A DNA stretch of 64,000 nt from Solimonas marina (lineage in GTDB: Bacteria; Pseudomonadota; Gammaproteobacteria; Nevskiales; Nevskiaceae), in contig NZ_JAAVXB010000002.1 of NCBI RefSeq assembly GCF_012241385.1, positions 558,001-622,000 of the forward strand. Direction: 5' to 3'. Of this stretch, positions 9,822 to 18,104 are shown piece after piece. Within the stretch, counting starts at the first letter, position 1; every line of letters begins with the position of its first letter. The notes under the pieces were generated by a model that did no database searches, was not told the origin of the DNA, and saw nothing but the letters and a program-made list of their open reading frames with translations. Position numbers and translations under genes: made by a program.

Positions 9822-10066
9822 ACGGCCCTTCTCACCCAATCCTCTCCTCCCGTGAGGAGAGGGCTCGCCCCTGCCGCTGGGGCCCGGCGCATTCGCCGCC
9901 GCGCCACTCGCGGCGCGCGCTTCGGGCGCGGCTGGCGCCGCTCCGTACGCGAGCGTTCGTCGGGCCGCCGCCGCTTTGCCTTTTGCTCCCCACCACCTGC
10001 GTGCGGGGGCTGTTGTGGGGTATGTGGCGCCGGAAGGCGTTACGGACAGTGCAGAAAGTGACGCCG
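9822..10066. repeat. Degenerate, interrupted copy of the 168-bp dispersed repeat in the 9790-10143 gene-free stretch
   Basis: The 350-bp gap between the helicase gene and the fdxA terminator holds no gene I can support. Two parts of it match the repeat units found at 59007 and 63004. The first (9822-9875) has a CTCACCCAATCCTCTCC segment with its own inverted repeat ending GAGGAGAGGGC. The second (9976-10066) contains CTTTTGCTCCCCACC and GCGCCGGAAGGCGTTAC. About 100 bp of unrelated GC-rich sequence separates the two parts, so this looks like one old copy broken by an insertion. Confidence 0.6.
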
Positions 10067-10143
10067 AGCGTTCGCAGGCCGCGACTCGCACCGTGCTACG
10101 GGGCGTGTTCGAAGATTGCGCGCTGGTCGGGTGGTCGCCCACG

Positions 10144-10171
10144 AAAAAAGCGGAACGGTTGCCCGTTCCGC
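10144..10171 (-). terminator. Rho-independent terminator of fdxA
   Basis: On the minus strand, a perfect 9-bp stem (GCGGAACGG / CCGTTCCGC, 10150-10171) with a 4-nt loop is followed by six T residues. It lies about 30 bp after the fdxA stop codon. Confidence 0.9.
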
Positions 10172-10199
10172 CTCGGTTCGGCCTGCGGCAGCGGCGGAA

Positions 10200-10523
10200 T
10201 CAGCGCTCGATCAGCTCGCGCTTGTTCGGTTTGCCGTCCCACTCCTTGGCGTCGGCCGGCATGTCCTTCTTCTCGGTAATGACCGGCCAGAGCTTGGTCA
10301 GCTCGGCGTTCAGTTCCTTGAAGTCGGCCTGCTCGGCCGGCAAGTCATCCTCGGCGAAGATCGCGTTGGCCGGGCATTCCGGCTCGCAGAGCGTGCAGTC
10401 GATGCACTCTTCAGGGTCGATCACGAGAAAGTTCGGGCCCTCGTGGAAGCAGTCCACCGGGCAAACTTCCACACAATCGGTGTACTTGCACTTGATGCAA
10501 TTCTCGGTAACGACGAAAGTCAT
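10200..10523 (-). CDS. fdxA: 7Fe ferredoxin (3Fe-4S / 4Fe-4S), FdxA family
   Basis: Small soluble electron carrier, 107 residues, the usual length for proteobacterial FdxA. The first cluster region reads [18 protein letters not shown] (about residues 9-26) and the second has [12 protein letters not shown] (about 40-51), the pattern of the seven-iron ferredoxin family; the acidic C-terminal extension ending near NKRELIER is also typical. It is transcribed alone, with its own terminator at 10144-10171. The start ATG at 10523 fixes the conserved [10 protein letters not shown]-terminus. Its redox partner cannot be told from the context. Confidence 0.95.
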   Translation of the reverse strand: MTFVVTENCIKCKYTDCVEVCPVDCFHEGPNFLVIDPEECIDCTLCEPECPANAIFAEDDLPAEQADFKELNAELTKLWPVITEKKDMPADAKEWDGKPNKRELIER

Positions 10524-10654
10524 GATGCGCTCGCGGCTACAAAACGGTCAGGGAATTTCGGGCGCGTAGTGTAAACCAAAGCGCCCTATGGACTTCGGCA
10601 GAACGGGGGAGTTCGGCGTACCGTGCTGCGTCAAACCCGGCCCGCGCCTCCACA

Positions 10655-11251
10655 TCAGGGCGTGGCGGCGTCGCCGGCGACCTCGTCGCGCAGCGGCGGC
10701 TTGCGGCGGAACGCCAGATCCAGGCTATGAACCTCGTAGCGACCCTTGGCGCGGTCGTCGAAGAACTGCCGCAGGCCGTTCCAGATCGTCGGAAAGGCGA
10801 TGTCGTCCCACGGAATCTCGTCTTCGCGCATCAGCCGTACTTCCGAGCTTTCGAAGGTCGGCCCGAAGTGGTCGCCGCGCATGGTGCCGCGGTAGATCAT
10901 GTAGACCTGACTGACGTACGGCACGTTGATGACCATCAGCAGACCGTCGACGTGCACGTCGACCTGCGCTTCTTCCATCGCCTCGCGCGCGGCGCCCTGC
11001 GCGGTCGTTTCGCTGGCCTCCATGTAGCCGGCGGGGAAGGTCCACAGGCCCAGGCGCGGTTCGATATTGCGGCGGCACATCAGCACGCGGCCGTCGGCAT
11101 GCTCGGGAATGACGCCGACCACGACCTTGGGGTTGATGTACTGAATGTGGCCGCAATGCGGGCAGATGTGCCGGGGCAGGTGGTCGCCGTCCGGAACCCG
11201 GAACTCGACGGCATGCCCGCAGGCATTGCAATGGCGGATATCGGGATGCAT
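10655..11251 (-). CDS. Nudix hydrolase with N-terminal zinc ribbon
   Basis: Hydrolase of a nucleoside diphosphate linked to another group, 198 residues. The N-terminus carries a Cys4 zinc ribbon (CNAC near residue 8 and CPHC near 31), as in NudC-type and related Nudix proteins. The Nudix box is complete: GYMEASETTAQGAAREAMEE (starting near residue 74) matches GX5EX7REUXEE. The length is shorter than NudC (about 257 residues) and the C-terminal half differs, so an NADH/ADP-ribose pyrophosphatase-like role is only a family-level guess. Monocistronic on the minus strand. Confidence 0.85.
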   Translation of the reverse strand: MHPDIRHCNACGHAVEFRVPDGDHLPRHICPHCGHIQYINPKVVVGVIPEHADGRVLMCRRNIEPRLGLWTFPAGYMEASETTAQGAAREAMEEAQVDVHVDGLLMVINVPYVSQVYMIYRGTMRGDHFGPTFESSEVRLMREDEIPWDDIAFPTIWNGLRQFFDDRAKGRYEVHSLDLAFRRKPPLRDEVAGDAATP

Positions 11252-11489
11252 GAGTCGTAGCCGTTGAAGCCGTCACTATAGAGGCAGCGGCCGATGCGCG
11301 CCTCGGCCGGACGGAGGGTGGCGTGCGGATGCGTTTCGCTTAGCACGAAATCGACTCCGCCGCAGTGACTGCAGCGCACGGCTGGACGTCACGGCTTTAC
11401 TGGATTTGCGACGGCAAATCGGGGAACATCGAAACGGAGTTCAAATTCGGCGCTCGCGTTGCGTCGTACAACATCGGGGAGAAGGGGAG

Positions 11490-12077
11490 ATGATGCGCAG
11501 CAAGTTTGCTTGGTTGCCACTCGCAGCCGTGGCGCTCGGATGCATGGTGACGGGAACGGCGCAGGCACAGGATGCGACGAGCCCGCCGCACTACGTCTAT
11601 GCCGGGGTTGACTACGCGTTCCTGCGCAGCAGCCTGTCCAAGGACAGCATGAAGAATGCGCTGGGCGGCGATCAGTTCGATTCGGACTTCTATCTGCTGC
11701 GCGTCGGCACGCGCCTGTTCAAGCAGATCAGCATCGAAGGCCGTTTCGGCATCAAGAACGAAAGCGGCAACAGCACCGACAAGGTCGAGACCAACCAGAT
11801 GTACGGGATCTATATCGTCCCGACCGGCAATCTGTTCCATTTCCTCGAAGTGTCGGCGCCCATCGGTTACGCGCATACCAAGCTCGAGAACGACAACGGC
11901 AGTGTCAAGCTCAACGGCATGAGCTTCGGCCTCAATTTCGAGGTGCCGATCTACGTCAACGCCAAGAGCCGCATCCCGGATATTCGCCTCAGCAGCGGCG
12001 GCACGGTCTACTACGCCGGCCGCGATTCGCAGACCTACGGCTATCAGGCTGGCATTCGCATGGACTTCAAGATCTGA
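11490..12077 (+). CDS. Small outer-membrane beta-barrel protein (porin family, function unknown)
   Basis: 195-residue exported protein. The N-terminus is a clear signal peptide (MMRSKFAWLPLAAVALGCMV, then cleavage after AQA near residue 26). The mature part alternates polar and hydrophobic residues with many aromatic and Gly residues (HYVYAGVDYAFLRSS; GYQAGIRMDFKI at the end), as expected for an 8-stranded OmpA/OmpW-like barrel. The start is one of two adjacent ATGs (11490 or 11493); a GGGGAG at 11476-11481 lies 8 nt before the first. The gene stands alone and is followed by a strong terminator. No specific function can be given. Confidence 0.75.
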   Translation: MMRSKFAWLPLAAVALGCMVTGTAQAQDATSPPHYVYAGVDYAFLRSSLSKDSMKNALGGDQFDSDFYLLRVGTRLFKQISIEGRFGIKNESGNSTDKVETNQMYGIYIVPTGNLFHFLEVSAPIGYAHTKLENDNGSVKLNGMSFGLNFEVPIYVNAKSRIPDIRLSSGGTVYYAGRDSQTYGYQAGIRMDFKI

Positions 12078-12103
12078 GGTCCCGGCAATCGAGCAGTGGA
12101 AAA

Positions 12104-12128
12104 GGGCGGCCTGCGGGCCGCCCTTTTT
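12104..12128 (+). terminator. Rho-independent terminator of the beta-barrel protein gene
   Basis: Perfect 8-bp stem GGGCGGCC / GGCCGCCC with a TGCG loop, followed by five T residues, 27 bp after the stop codon of the gene ending at 12077. Confidence 0.92.
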
Positions 12129-12398
12129 CGTTGTGGCAGCCGGGCATACAGACTGAAACAAAGTCGCGCATTGCAGTGACCGCGTGGGGTCGGGGGCGGC
12201 GATACGATGTCCCTGTCGTCGCGAGCTTACCCCTGATCCGGCTCACGGCGATCCCCCGAGCCCCGGTCCCCCCGGGGCTCACCTATTTGCGGCGGATGTC
12301 AGCGCCGACGCGCGCAGGCTCGGGTTCTGAGCCTGCGCGTCTCTATCCTGCCGTGGCGGTCCGGATTGCTCCACCGCTTCGCAGTCTCACCTGAAGCT

Positions 12399-12426
12399 GG
12401 CCCGCGCCCTGGCGCGGGCCTTTTTT
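12399..12426 (+). terminator. Strong terminator with no recognised gene before it
   Basis: A perfect 10-bp stem (GGCCCGCGCC / GGCGCGGGCC) with a 2-nt gap is followed by six T residues. The preceding 270 bp (12129-12398) have no plausible protein gene, but contain further inverted repeats: GAGCCCC...GGGGCTC around 12258-12282 and a stem around 12316-12340 (CGCGCAGGCTC / GAGCCTGCGCG). The terminator may end a small untranslated RNA; its identity is unknown. Confidence 0.8.
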
Positions 12427-12448
12427 ATCGGCAAGGTGAAGATATGGA

Positions 12449-12476
12449 TTGTAGGATGTCTCGCGCTCGCTATAAT
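12449..12476 (+). promoter_or_regulatory. Sigma-70 promoter of tRNA-Leu
   Basis: A perfect -10 hexamer TATAAT at 12471-12476 lies 16 bp after a weak -35 (TTGTAG, 12449-12454). Transcription would start about 6 bp before the tRNA. The very GC-rich stretch after the -10 is typical of stable-RNA promoters. Confidence 0.75.
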
Positions 12477-12488
12477 CGCCGGCCCCGC

Positions 12489-12575
12489 GCCGAAGTGGCG
12501 GAACCGGTAGACGCAGCGGACTCAAAATCCGCCGATGGCGACATCGTGAGAGTTCGAGTCTCTCCTTCGGCACCA
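12489..12575 (+). tRNA. tRNA-Leu (anticodon CAA)
   Basis: 87-nt tRNA with a long variable arm. The acceptor stem GCCGAAG pairs with CTTCGGC; the anticodon arm GCGGA-CTCAAAA-TCCGC gives anticodon CAA, which reads UUG; the T arm is GAGAG-TTCGAGT-CTCTC; the 3' CCA is encoded (12573-12575). The sequence resembles E. coli leuX. It has its own promoter. Confidence 0.95.
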
Positions 12576-12581
12576 ATAAAT

Positions 12582-12616
12582 CGCTGAAATCCCATCAATA
12601 TCCGTGGATTTCAGCG
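12582..12616. repeat. Perfect inverted repeat just after tRNA-Leu
   Basis: 11-bp arms CGCTGAAATCC / GGATTTCAGCG with a 13-nt loop, beginning 7 bp after the tRNA end. There is no T tract, so it is more likely a processing or rho-assisted end signal than a classical terminator. The following stretch (12617-12940) has no gene I can support, only GC-rich sequence with short inverted repeats. Confidence 0.65.
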
Positions 12617-12944
12617 CGCTGTCGGCAGCGCCCGACAGTGTTTCGCGGCATCGACGCCGCGGCGCGTCAGCGCGATTTCCGCTCCACGATCGATCTTCTC
12701 GCCCCGCGTCTGACGCGGCGGCTGCCGCGCGTCCGCGCGTTTTTGAAGCGCAAACCGATCCGTCCGTGATGGTCGGCGCGGGCCGCCGCCAGCTCTCGAC
12801 CTCATCGGCAGTCGCGCGCTGTCCGGCAACGGCGACAGCCCCGCTACCGCACCGGCGGTGTAGGGGGCGTCGACCCGCACCCGCGTGACACGCCTCGATG
12901 CTGCAGTGCGGTCCTATACGCGCCGCCTACCCACCCGCCGAAAA

Positions 12945-12960
12945 CTACCCGTTCGTGTAG
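12945..12960. promoter_or_regulatory. Candidate operator, site 1 (CTACCC-N4-GTGTAG)
   Basis: Near-palindrome CTACCCGTTCGTGTAG. The 12 bp CGAAAACTACCC (12939-12950) are identical to the sequence at 33981-33992 before the second large operon. It lies about 95 bp before the ribosome binding site of the first coding unit of the transport operon. It is proposed as a binding site of one of the two LuxR-type regulators of the island. Confidence 0.5.
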
Positions 12961-13069
12961 TGCCAGCGCGCAGGTCCGAATTTACTTTGCCATGACCCCC
13001 ACGGGGGCAAGACGCCGAGACGGGACCTCCCGCCGAGCAGTCCATAACGACATGAGAGGAGAACATCAC

Positions 13070-13156
13070 ATGACGAACGCGCTCGTACGCGTATCCGGTC
13101 GCACGCCTCGCATTTCCATCGACGACGCAGCGCTCGGCCGCCGGCTGACCCGCTGA
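13070..13156 (+). CDS. Possible 28-residue leader peptide before the RND transporter gene
   Basis: Short open frame starting MTNALVRVSGRTPR and ending LGRRLTR. It is too small to recognise and has no membrane segment. Its support is the ribosome binding site: GAGAGGAG sits 8 nt before the ATG and is much stronger than anything in front of the RND gene, which starts 41 bp after this stop. It may act as a translational leader, or its signal may be a remnant of an older gene start. Not rich in any single amino acid, so classical attenuation is not indicated. Confidence 0.4.
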   Translation: MTNALVRVSGRTPRISIDDAALGRRLTR

Positions 13157-13196
13157 TTCTGATCACGCCGGCGTGGCCGGCTTAGACGGATTACAC

Positions 13197-15641
13197 ATGG
13201 AAAGCTTCCGCTTCCGGCTTGCGGCGCTGGTGATGCGCCATCGCGGCATCACCGCATTGCTCTTCGTCGTCGTCACGGCCTTCTTTGCCGTCGGCCTGCG
13301 CAACGTCGAGCTCAAGACCATCTTCTCGGATCTGCTGCCGAAGGATGATCCCTTCGTGCAGGTCTACAAGGATCATCCGAACTTCGGCAATCCGCTGACC
13401 TTCACGCTGATGATCCAGCGCAAGGACGGCGACATCTACAACGCCGAGACGCTGGCCAAGGTCTGGAAGCTGACGCGCGACGTCGATCTGGCGCCGGGCG
13501 TCGATCACGATCAGATTCTGTCGATCGCCACCGAGAAAGCGCGTTACGCGGAAGCCACGCCGTTCGGTATCGATGTCCGGCCGCTGATGGAAGATCACCC
13601 GCCGACCACGCCGGCGGAGATTGCGGACTTTCGCGCACGGGTCGACAAGTCGCCGGGGGCGCGCACCTTCCTGATCTCGCAGAACGAAACGGCGACGCTG
13701 ATCAACGCGACGTTCATCGAGCGGCTGCTCGATTACGGGCAGGCGTTCAACTACATGCAGCATCTGGTCGAGCAGGCGCGCGATGCCGATCACAACGTCT
13801 ACCTGGCGGGACAGCCGGCGCTGACCGGCTGGGTCTATCGTTACGAATCGCAGATGTTCGGCATCTTCGCCGTGACGCTGGGTGCGCTGATCCTCACGCT
13901 GTCGCTGTACATGCGCAATGTGGTCGGCGTCGTCACGCCGATCGTCACCAGTGCGGTCGCGGCGATCTGGGGCTTCGGCTTCGTCGGCTGGCTGCACTCG
14001 CCGATCGAGCCGCTGCTGATGATCGTGCCGCTGCTGCTGATCGCACGCTCGTTCTCGCACTGCGTGCAGTTCACCGAGCGCTACTACGAGATCTACGCGC
14101 ACCTGCGCGATCGCGAGAAAGCGGCCGAAATCACCATGGGCGTGATGATGGTGCCGAGCGTGCTCGGCATCTTCACCGACATCGTCGGCATCTTCCTGAT
14201 CGCCATCGCGCCGATTCCGGCGATGGAGCGCTTCGCGCTGTTCTGCGGTTTCTGGGCGATCTGGCTGATTCCGACCGGCACCTTTTTGATCTCCTTGCTG
14301 CTGTCGGTGCTGCCGCCGCCGAAGAACATCGAAAAGCTGGTCGGGCGCGAAGGCGGTAGCGGTGTGCACAAGCGCTTCGCGCAGTTGCTGCGCGGCATCG
14401 CGTCGCTGAGCTACGGCCGCCGCGCGCGCGTGACGACGGCGATCGTTGCGGTGGCCGCAGTCGCGGCGGTTTACATGGCGCTGCAGATCAAGATCGGCAA
14501 TCCGGTCGAAGGCAGCAATCTGTTGTGGCCGAATTCCGAATACAACGAGGCGGTCGCGCAGATCAACAGCAACTTCCCCGGCGTCAATACGCTGGAAGTG
14601 ATCTTCGAGGCCAAGGATCAGAAGAACCCGAATCGCGTCACGCACCAGGCCGACACCATCGGCACGATGCAGGCGCTGCAGGCCCAGATCGAAAGCGGGC
14701 CGAATCCACCGCGCGCGACGCTGTCGTTCGGCGACTACCTGATGGAGGCCAATCGTCTGTTCTCGGGCGGTAACCCCAAATGGTCGCCACTCGATCTGAC
14801 CGATTCCGCCGTCAACGCCGCCGCCGGTGCGGTGATGGTCGGCAGCAGCCCGAAGGCGTATTCGAACGTCATCGACTTCGAGCAGCAGAACGGCACGGTG
14901 TCGCTCTGGTACAAGGACAACAAGCAGGAGACGGTCGACGCGGCGCTCGATGAAGCGCGCCGTGCGATCGCCAAGGTCGGCGTCGATCACTCGGCGTTCC
15001 GCATTCGCCTCGGCACCGGCACCATCGCCCTGCAGCAGGCGGTCAACAATGTGGTCGACCGTTTCCACTGGCTGATCATCGGCTGCCTCAACATCGTCAT
15101 CCTGCTCGGCTGCAGCCTCGCGTACCGCTCGCTGCTGGCCGGCATCATCCTGCTGCTGCCGGTCAATCTGTCGAACGTGATCCTGCTGTCGTCGATGCAT
15201 CTGATGGGCATCGGCCTCGACGTCAATTCGATGCTGGTCGCGGCGATCGGTATCGGCGTCGGTATCGACTACGGCATCTATCTGCTGTCGCGCATCTGCG
15301 AGGAATACCACGCGCAGGAGCATGACTGGGGCGCGACCATCGTTGCGGCGCTGACCACGACCGGCAAGGCGATCATGTTCACGGCATCGATCATGATGAT
15401 CGGCATCCTGCCGTGGTACTTCCTGTCCGATCTGAAATTCATGGCGGACATGGGCCTGCTGCTGACCTTGATCATGCTGATCAACATGGTGCTCGCCCTG
15501 ATCGTGCTGCCGCTGATCGTCTGGCTGCTCAAGCCGCGCTTCGTCGGCCGCAAGGACCTGCTGGTCGGTGAAAGCGTCGACCTGTCGACGATCGCCACCG
15601 CCGATACCCATATCAAACCCCTGCGCTCGGCTCCGGCCTGA
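13197..15641 (+). CDS. RND superfamily (MMPL-type) transporter
   Basis: Inner-membrane proton-driven transporter of 814 residues, probably for lipids or other hydrophobic molecules. It has the duplicated MMPL/SSD plan: one N-terminal membrane helix (about residues 13-35), a large periplasmic loop to about residue 218, five or six helices with the LLLIARSFSHCVQF segment (about 280-295), then a second helix and loop, and a second helix cluster with AAIGIGVGIDYGIYLLSR near residue 682. ATG 13197 is chosen over an upstream GTG (13173), which has no ribosome binding site; the ATG has only a weak GACGGA. It is followed by DUF1329, YCF48-like and DUF1302 genes in the same direction, a combination recurring in bacteria that use hydrophobic substrates. 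Direction of transport cannot be read from the sequence. Confidence 0.9.
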   Translation: MESFRFRLAALVMRHRGITALLFVVVTAFFAVGLRNVELKTIFSDLLPKDDPFVQVYKDHPNFGNPLTFTLMIQRKDGDIYNAETLAKVWKLTRDVDLAPGVDHDQILSIATEKARYAEATPFGIDVRPLMEDHPPTTPAEIADFRARVDKSPGARTFLISQNETATLINATFIERLLDYGQAFNYMQHLVEQARDADHNVYLAGQPALTGWVYRYESQMFGIFAVTLGALILTLSLYMRNVVGVVTPIVTSAVAAIWGFGFVGWLHSPIEPLLMIVPLLLIARSFSHCVQFTERYYEIYAHLRDREKAAEITMGVMMVPSVLGIFTDIVGIFLIAIAPIPAMERFALFCGFWAIWLIPTGTFLISLLLSVLPPPKNIEKLVGREGGSGVHKRFAQLLRGIASLSYGRRARVTTAIVAVAAVAAVYMALQIKIGNPVEGSNLLWPNSEYNEAVAQINSNFPGVNTLEVIFEAKDQKNPNRVTHQADTIGTMQALQAQIESGPNPPRATLSFGDYLMEANRLFSGGNPKWSPLDLTDSAVNAAAGAVMVGSSPKAYSNVIDFEQQNGTVSLWYKDNKQETVDAALDEARRAIAKVGVDHSAFRIRLGTGTIALQQAVNNVVDRFHWLIIGCLNIVILLGCSLAYRSLLAGIILLLPVNLSNVILLSSMHLMGIGLDVNSMLVAAIGIGVGIDYGIYLLSRICEEYHAQEHDWGATIVAALTTTGKAIMFTASIMMIGILPWYFLSDLKFMADMGLLLTLIMLINMVLALIVLPLIVWLLKPRFVGRKDLLVGESVDLSTIATADTHIKPLRSAPA

Positions 15642-15706
15642 GGGCACGGCACCGCACGCACATCATCCAGGCGCTGCAGCGCCGACAGTAAGCGAGGAGA
15701 GAGAAC

Positions 15707-17092
15707 ATGTGGATCAAGAAGTATGACTTCGACTACGGCCGTCGCATGCTGCTGGAGAAGACCATCAAGGGCGTGGCCGCCGCCGGCGTGCTGGCGCCCC
15801 TCTGGCCATTGATCGCCAAGGCCGGCGATGCGTCCAAGGCGTATCCCGATGAGCTGTTGTCGATCGAGGCCTACACCAAGGGCAAGGTCAAGCCCGGCGA
15901 TGTGATCACCGCCAACAACGTCGAGGCCGTCAAGGACCTGCTCGATCCCATCGCCTATCAGCAGGTCAAGACGATGGGCCGCAAGATCAACATCGTCGAG
16001 TCGACCAAGGACGTGACCAAGCTGTTCCCGGCGTCGTATCTGGAAGCGACGCTGAAGAACAAGGGCCGCGCCAAGCTCGATTCGGTGGGCAACGTCTACA
16101 CCGACAACGGCGAGCCGTGGATTGGTGGCAACCCGTTCACCGATCCGCAGAACGGCGTCGAAGCGATGGCGAACCTGACGCTGTCGTGGGGACGCCACGA
16201 TTATTCGATGTACGCGGTGCGCGACTGGGACATCGCACCGGACGGTTCGATCGCCTACCAGTACGACTTCGTCTGGGCCGAACTCAACACCACGGCGCGT
16301 GCCGACGGCAAGGTCTGGAACGGCAAGAAGGATCTGCTGCGCTATCAGTCGGTGTGGTTCACGTCGCCGCAGGACACCGCCGGCAGCTCGTACCTGAACA
16401 CCTGGTATTACGACCAGCGCAAGTTCCCGGATCTCTACGGCTATCTGCCGGCCTTCCGCCGCGTGCGCCAGTTCCCGACCAATCAGCGCTTCGAGCCGCT
16501 GGTGCCGGGCGTGACGTTCTTCCTGTCCGACGCCTGGGCCGCGGGCGATCCGATGCTGACCTGGGGGAACTACAAGATCATCGAGCGCAAGCCGATGCTC
16601 GGTGCGATCGGTCCGCGCAATTTCATGGGCGGCTACAACGACAACTACGAACGCACCGTGCACGGTGGCCCGAAGAACCAGACCTTCCACGATGTGTGGA
16701 TGGAGTTGGTGCCGGAATGCATCGTGCTCGAAGCCGAACCGACCGGCTATCCGCGTGCGCCAGTGGGCAAGAAGCGCATCTGGATCGACGTGCGCAACGG
16801 CATGTACGTCGCCTATGTCACCTACGATCGCCGCGGTGCGATCTGGAAGTCCTTCGAGCCGGCTTATGCGCAGTACTCGAACGACAAGGTCACGATCAAG
16901 GATGCGCAGGGCCATCCGGCGTGGTCGTGGGTCGCGGCGGCCAGCCACGATGTGCAGGCCAACCGTATGACGCGCTTCGTGCAGGCCAAGGAAGTGAAGG
17001 GCGGCTACCAGAGTGGCTACGGCGAAGGTTCGCAGGATGTCTACAACAAGTACCTGACGAACCAGGCCATCGCGCGGCTCGGTACGGCCTGA
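15707..17092 (+). CDS. DUF1329 family exported protein
   Basis: 461-residue protein of the DUF1329 family, whose members are periplasmic or outer-membrane associated and thought to have a lipoprotein-carrier-like fold. The N-terminus has YGRRMLLEKTIKGVAAAG followed by a hydrophobic stretch to about residue 40, which resembles a Tat signal. The mature start AYPDELLSIEAYTKGKVKPG is shared nearly word for word with the second DUF1329 protein at 20247. A good GCGAGGAGAG ribosome binding site precedes the ATG. It lies between the RND transporter and the YCF48-like gene, suggesting handling of a hydrophobic compound between the membranes. Molecular role unknown. Confidence 0.85.
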   Translation: MWIKKYDFDYGRRMLLEKTIKGVAAAGVLAPLWPLIAKAGDASKAYPDELLSIEAYTKGKVKPGDVITANNVEAVKDLLDPIAYQQVKTMGRKINIVESTKDVTKLFPASYLEATLKNKGRAKLDSVGNVYTDNGEPWIGGNPFTDPQNGVEAMANLTLSWGRHDYSMYAVRDWDIAPDGSIAYQYDFVWAELNTTARADGKVWNGKKDLLRYQSVWFTSPQDTAGSSYLNTWYYDQRKFPDLYGYLPAFRRVRQFPTNQRFEPLVPGVTFFLSDAWAAGDPMLTWGNYKIIERKPMLGAIGPRNFMGGYNDNYERTVHGGPKNQTFHDVWMELVPECIVLEAEPTGYPRAPVGKKRIWIDVRNGMYVAYVTYDRRGAIWKSFEPAYAQYSNDKVTIKDAQGHPAWSWVAAASHDVQANRMTRFVQAKEVKGGYQSGYGEGSQDVYNKYLTNQAIARLGTA

Positions 17093-17096
17093 CGCC

Positions 17097-18044
17097 ATGA
17101 AGCGCGCAACGCTACTCGTCGCACTCGCCGGGGCCTTGGCCCCGGCCACGCAGGCGATGGCTGCACCCGACGCGGTGCAGACCATCGTCTCGGGGACGGC
17201 GCATCAGGCTCTGTTTTCGCTGGCGTTCGACGGCAGCCGCGGCGTCGCGGTCGGAGCCGCAGGCGAAATCCTGCAGTCCGATGACGCCGGCAAACACTGG
17301 GCAGCGGCGCCGGCGCCAACGCCCAAGGCGCTGCTCGGGGTGGCCATCAAGAGCAGCGGGGCGATTGCCGTCGGGCAGCAGGGCGCGATCGTGCGCCGTG
17401 ATACCGAAGGGCGCTGGCAACCGGTCGAGGCGCCGACGCAAGAGCGCTTGTTCGGCGTCGCACTCAATGATCGCGGCGAGGCGGTCGCGGTCGGCGCCTT
17501 CGGTACGGCGCTGAAATCCGACGACGGTGGCCTGCATTGGCACACGATCGCGCCGCAGTGGGCCCACTACACAGAGAACGGTGAAGACCCGCATCTGTAT
17601 GACGTGAAGCTCGACGATCGCGGCGTGATCACGATGTGCGGCGAGTTCGGCCTGATTCTGCGCTCGACCGACGGCGGCACGAACTGGCAGGTCCTGCACA
17701 AGGGTGATGCATCGCTGTTCGCGATCGATCTGCTCGAGGATGGACGCGGCTACGCGGTCGGGCAGAGCGGTACCGCGCTGAAGACCACGGACGGTGGCCA
17801 GAGCTGGACGCCGATCGACGTTGGCACGCAGGCGATCCTGCTCGGCGTCAGTGCTCAACCCGACGGACGCGTCGTCATGACGGCGATCCGTGACCTCGTG
17901 GAGAGCCGCGACGACGGCCGCAGCTGGCAGCACATCGAATCACCCGAAGCGGTCGCGTACTGGAACCAGGGCGTCAGCTACGTCGGCGGTGGACCGGCGC
18001 TGATCGTCGGCCAGGTGGGACGCATCGTCGAATTGGGCAACTAG
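17097..18044 (+). CDS. YCF48-like beta-propeller protein, exported
   Basis: 315 residues with a signal peptide (MKRATLLVALAGALAPATQA, cut near residue 23) and a propeller made of BNR/Asp-box repeats: SDDAGKHW, RDTEGRW, SDDGGLHW, STDGGTNW, TTDGGQSW and SRDDGRSW occur at regular spacing. The family is related to the photosystem assembly factor YCF48/Hcf136. In non-photosynthetic bacteria its members usually sit, as here, beside MMPL transporters and DUF1329/DUF1302 proteins, and probably act as periplasmic scaffolds. It starts only 4 bp after the DUF1329 stop codon, so the two are co-transcribed. Confidence 0.85.
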   Translation: MKRATLLVALAGALAPATQAMAAPDAVQTIVSGTAHQALFSLAFDGSRGVAVGAAGEILQSDDAGKHWAAAPAPTPKALLGVAIKSSGAIAVGQQGAIVRRDTEGRWQPVEAPTQERLFGVALNDRGEAVAVGAFGTALKSDDGGLHWHTIAPQWAHYTENGEDPHLYDVKLDDRGVITMCGEFGLILRSTDGGTNWQVLHKGDASLFAIDLLEDGRGYAVGQSGTALKTTDGGQSWTPIDVGTQAILLGVSAQPDGRVVMTAIRDLVESRDDGRSWQHIESPEAVAYWNQGVSYVGGGPALIVGQVGRIVELGN

Positions 18045-18104
18045 GCGGCAGCAGGCGGTACGGCAAGCCAAAACAACGAAGTCTGAAAAGCGAGGGGATC
18101 AGAC

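Noticed and set aside
11080-11379. Minus-strand frame with an N-terminal CSHC pair, overlapping the Nudix gene start
   Set aside because: Its second half is the Nudix gene read in another frame, the start has no clear ribosome binding site, and a single Cys pair is not enough.
12129-12398. 6S RNA or SRP RNA in the region before the orphan terminator
   Set aside because: The SRP tetraloop region is absent, and I could not find a convincing long 6S-type closing stem by eye; left as an unknown possible RNA.
12582-12616. Integration site (attL/attR) at the tRNA-Leu end
   Set aside because: No integrase gene and no second copy of the tRNA 3' end were found in the window; the inverted repeat is better seen as a hairpin.
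13191-15647. 818-codon open frame antisense to the RND transporter
   Set aside because: It mirrors the transporter exactly, has Arg/Asp/His/Gln-rich composition without any domain, and arises from strong third-position G+C bias.
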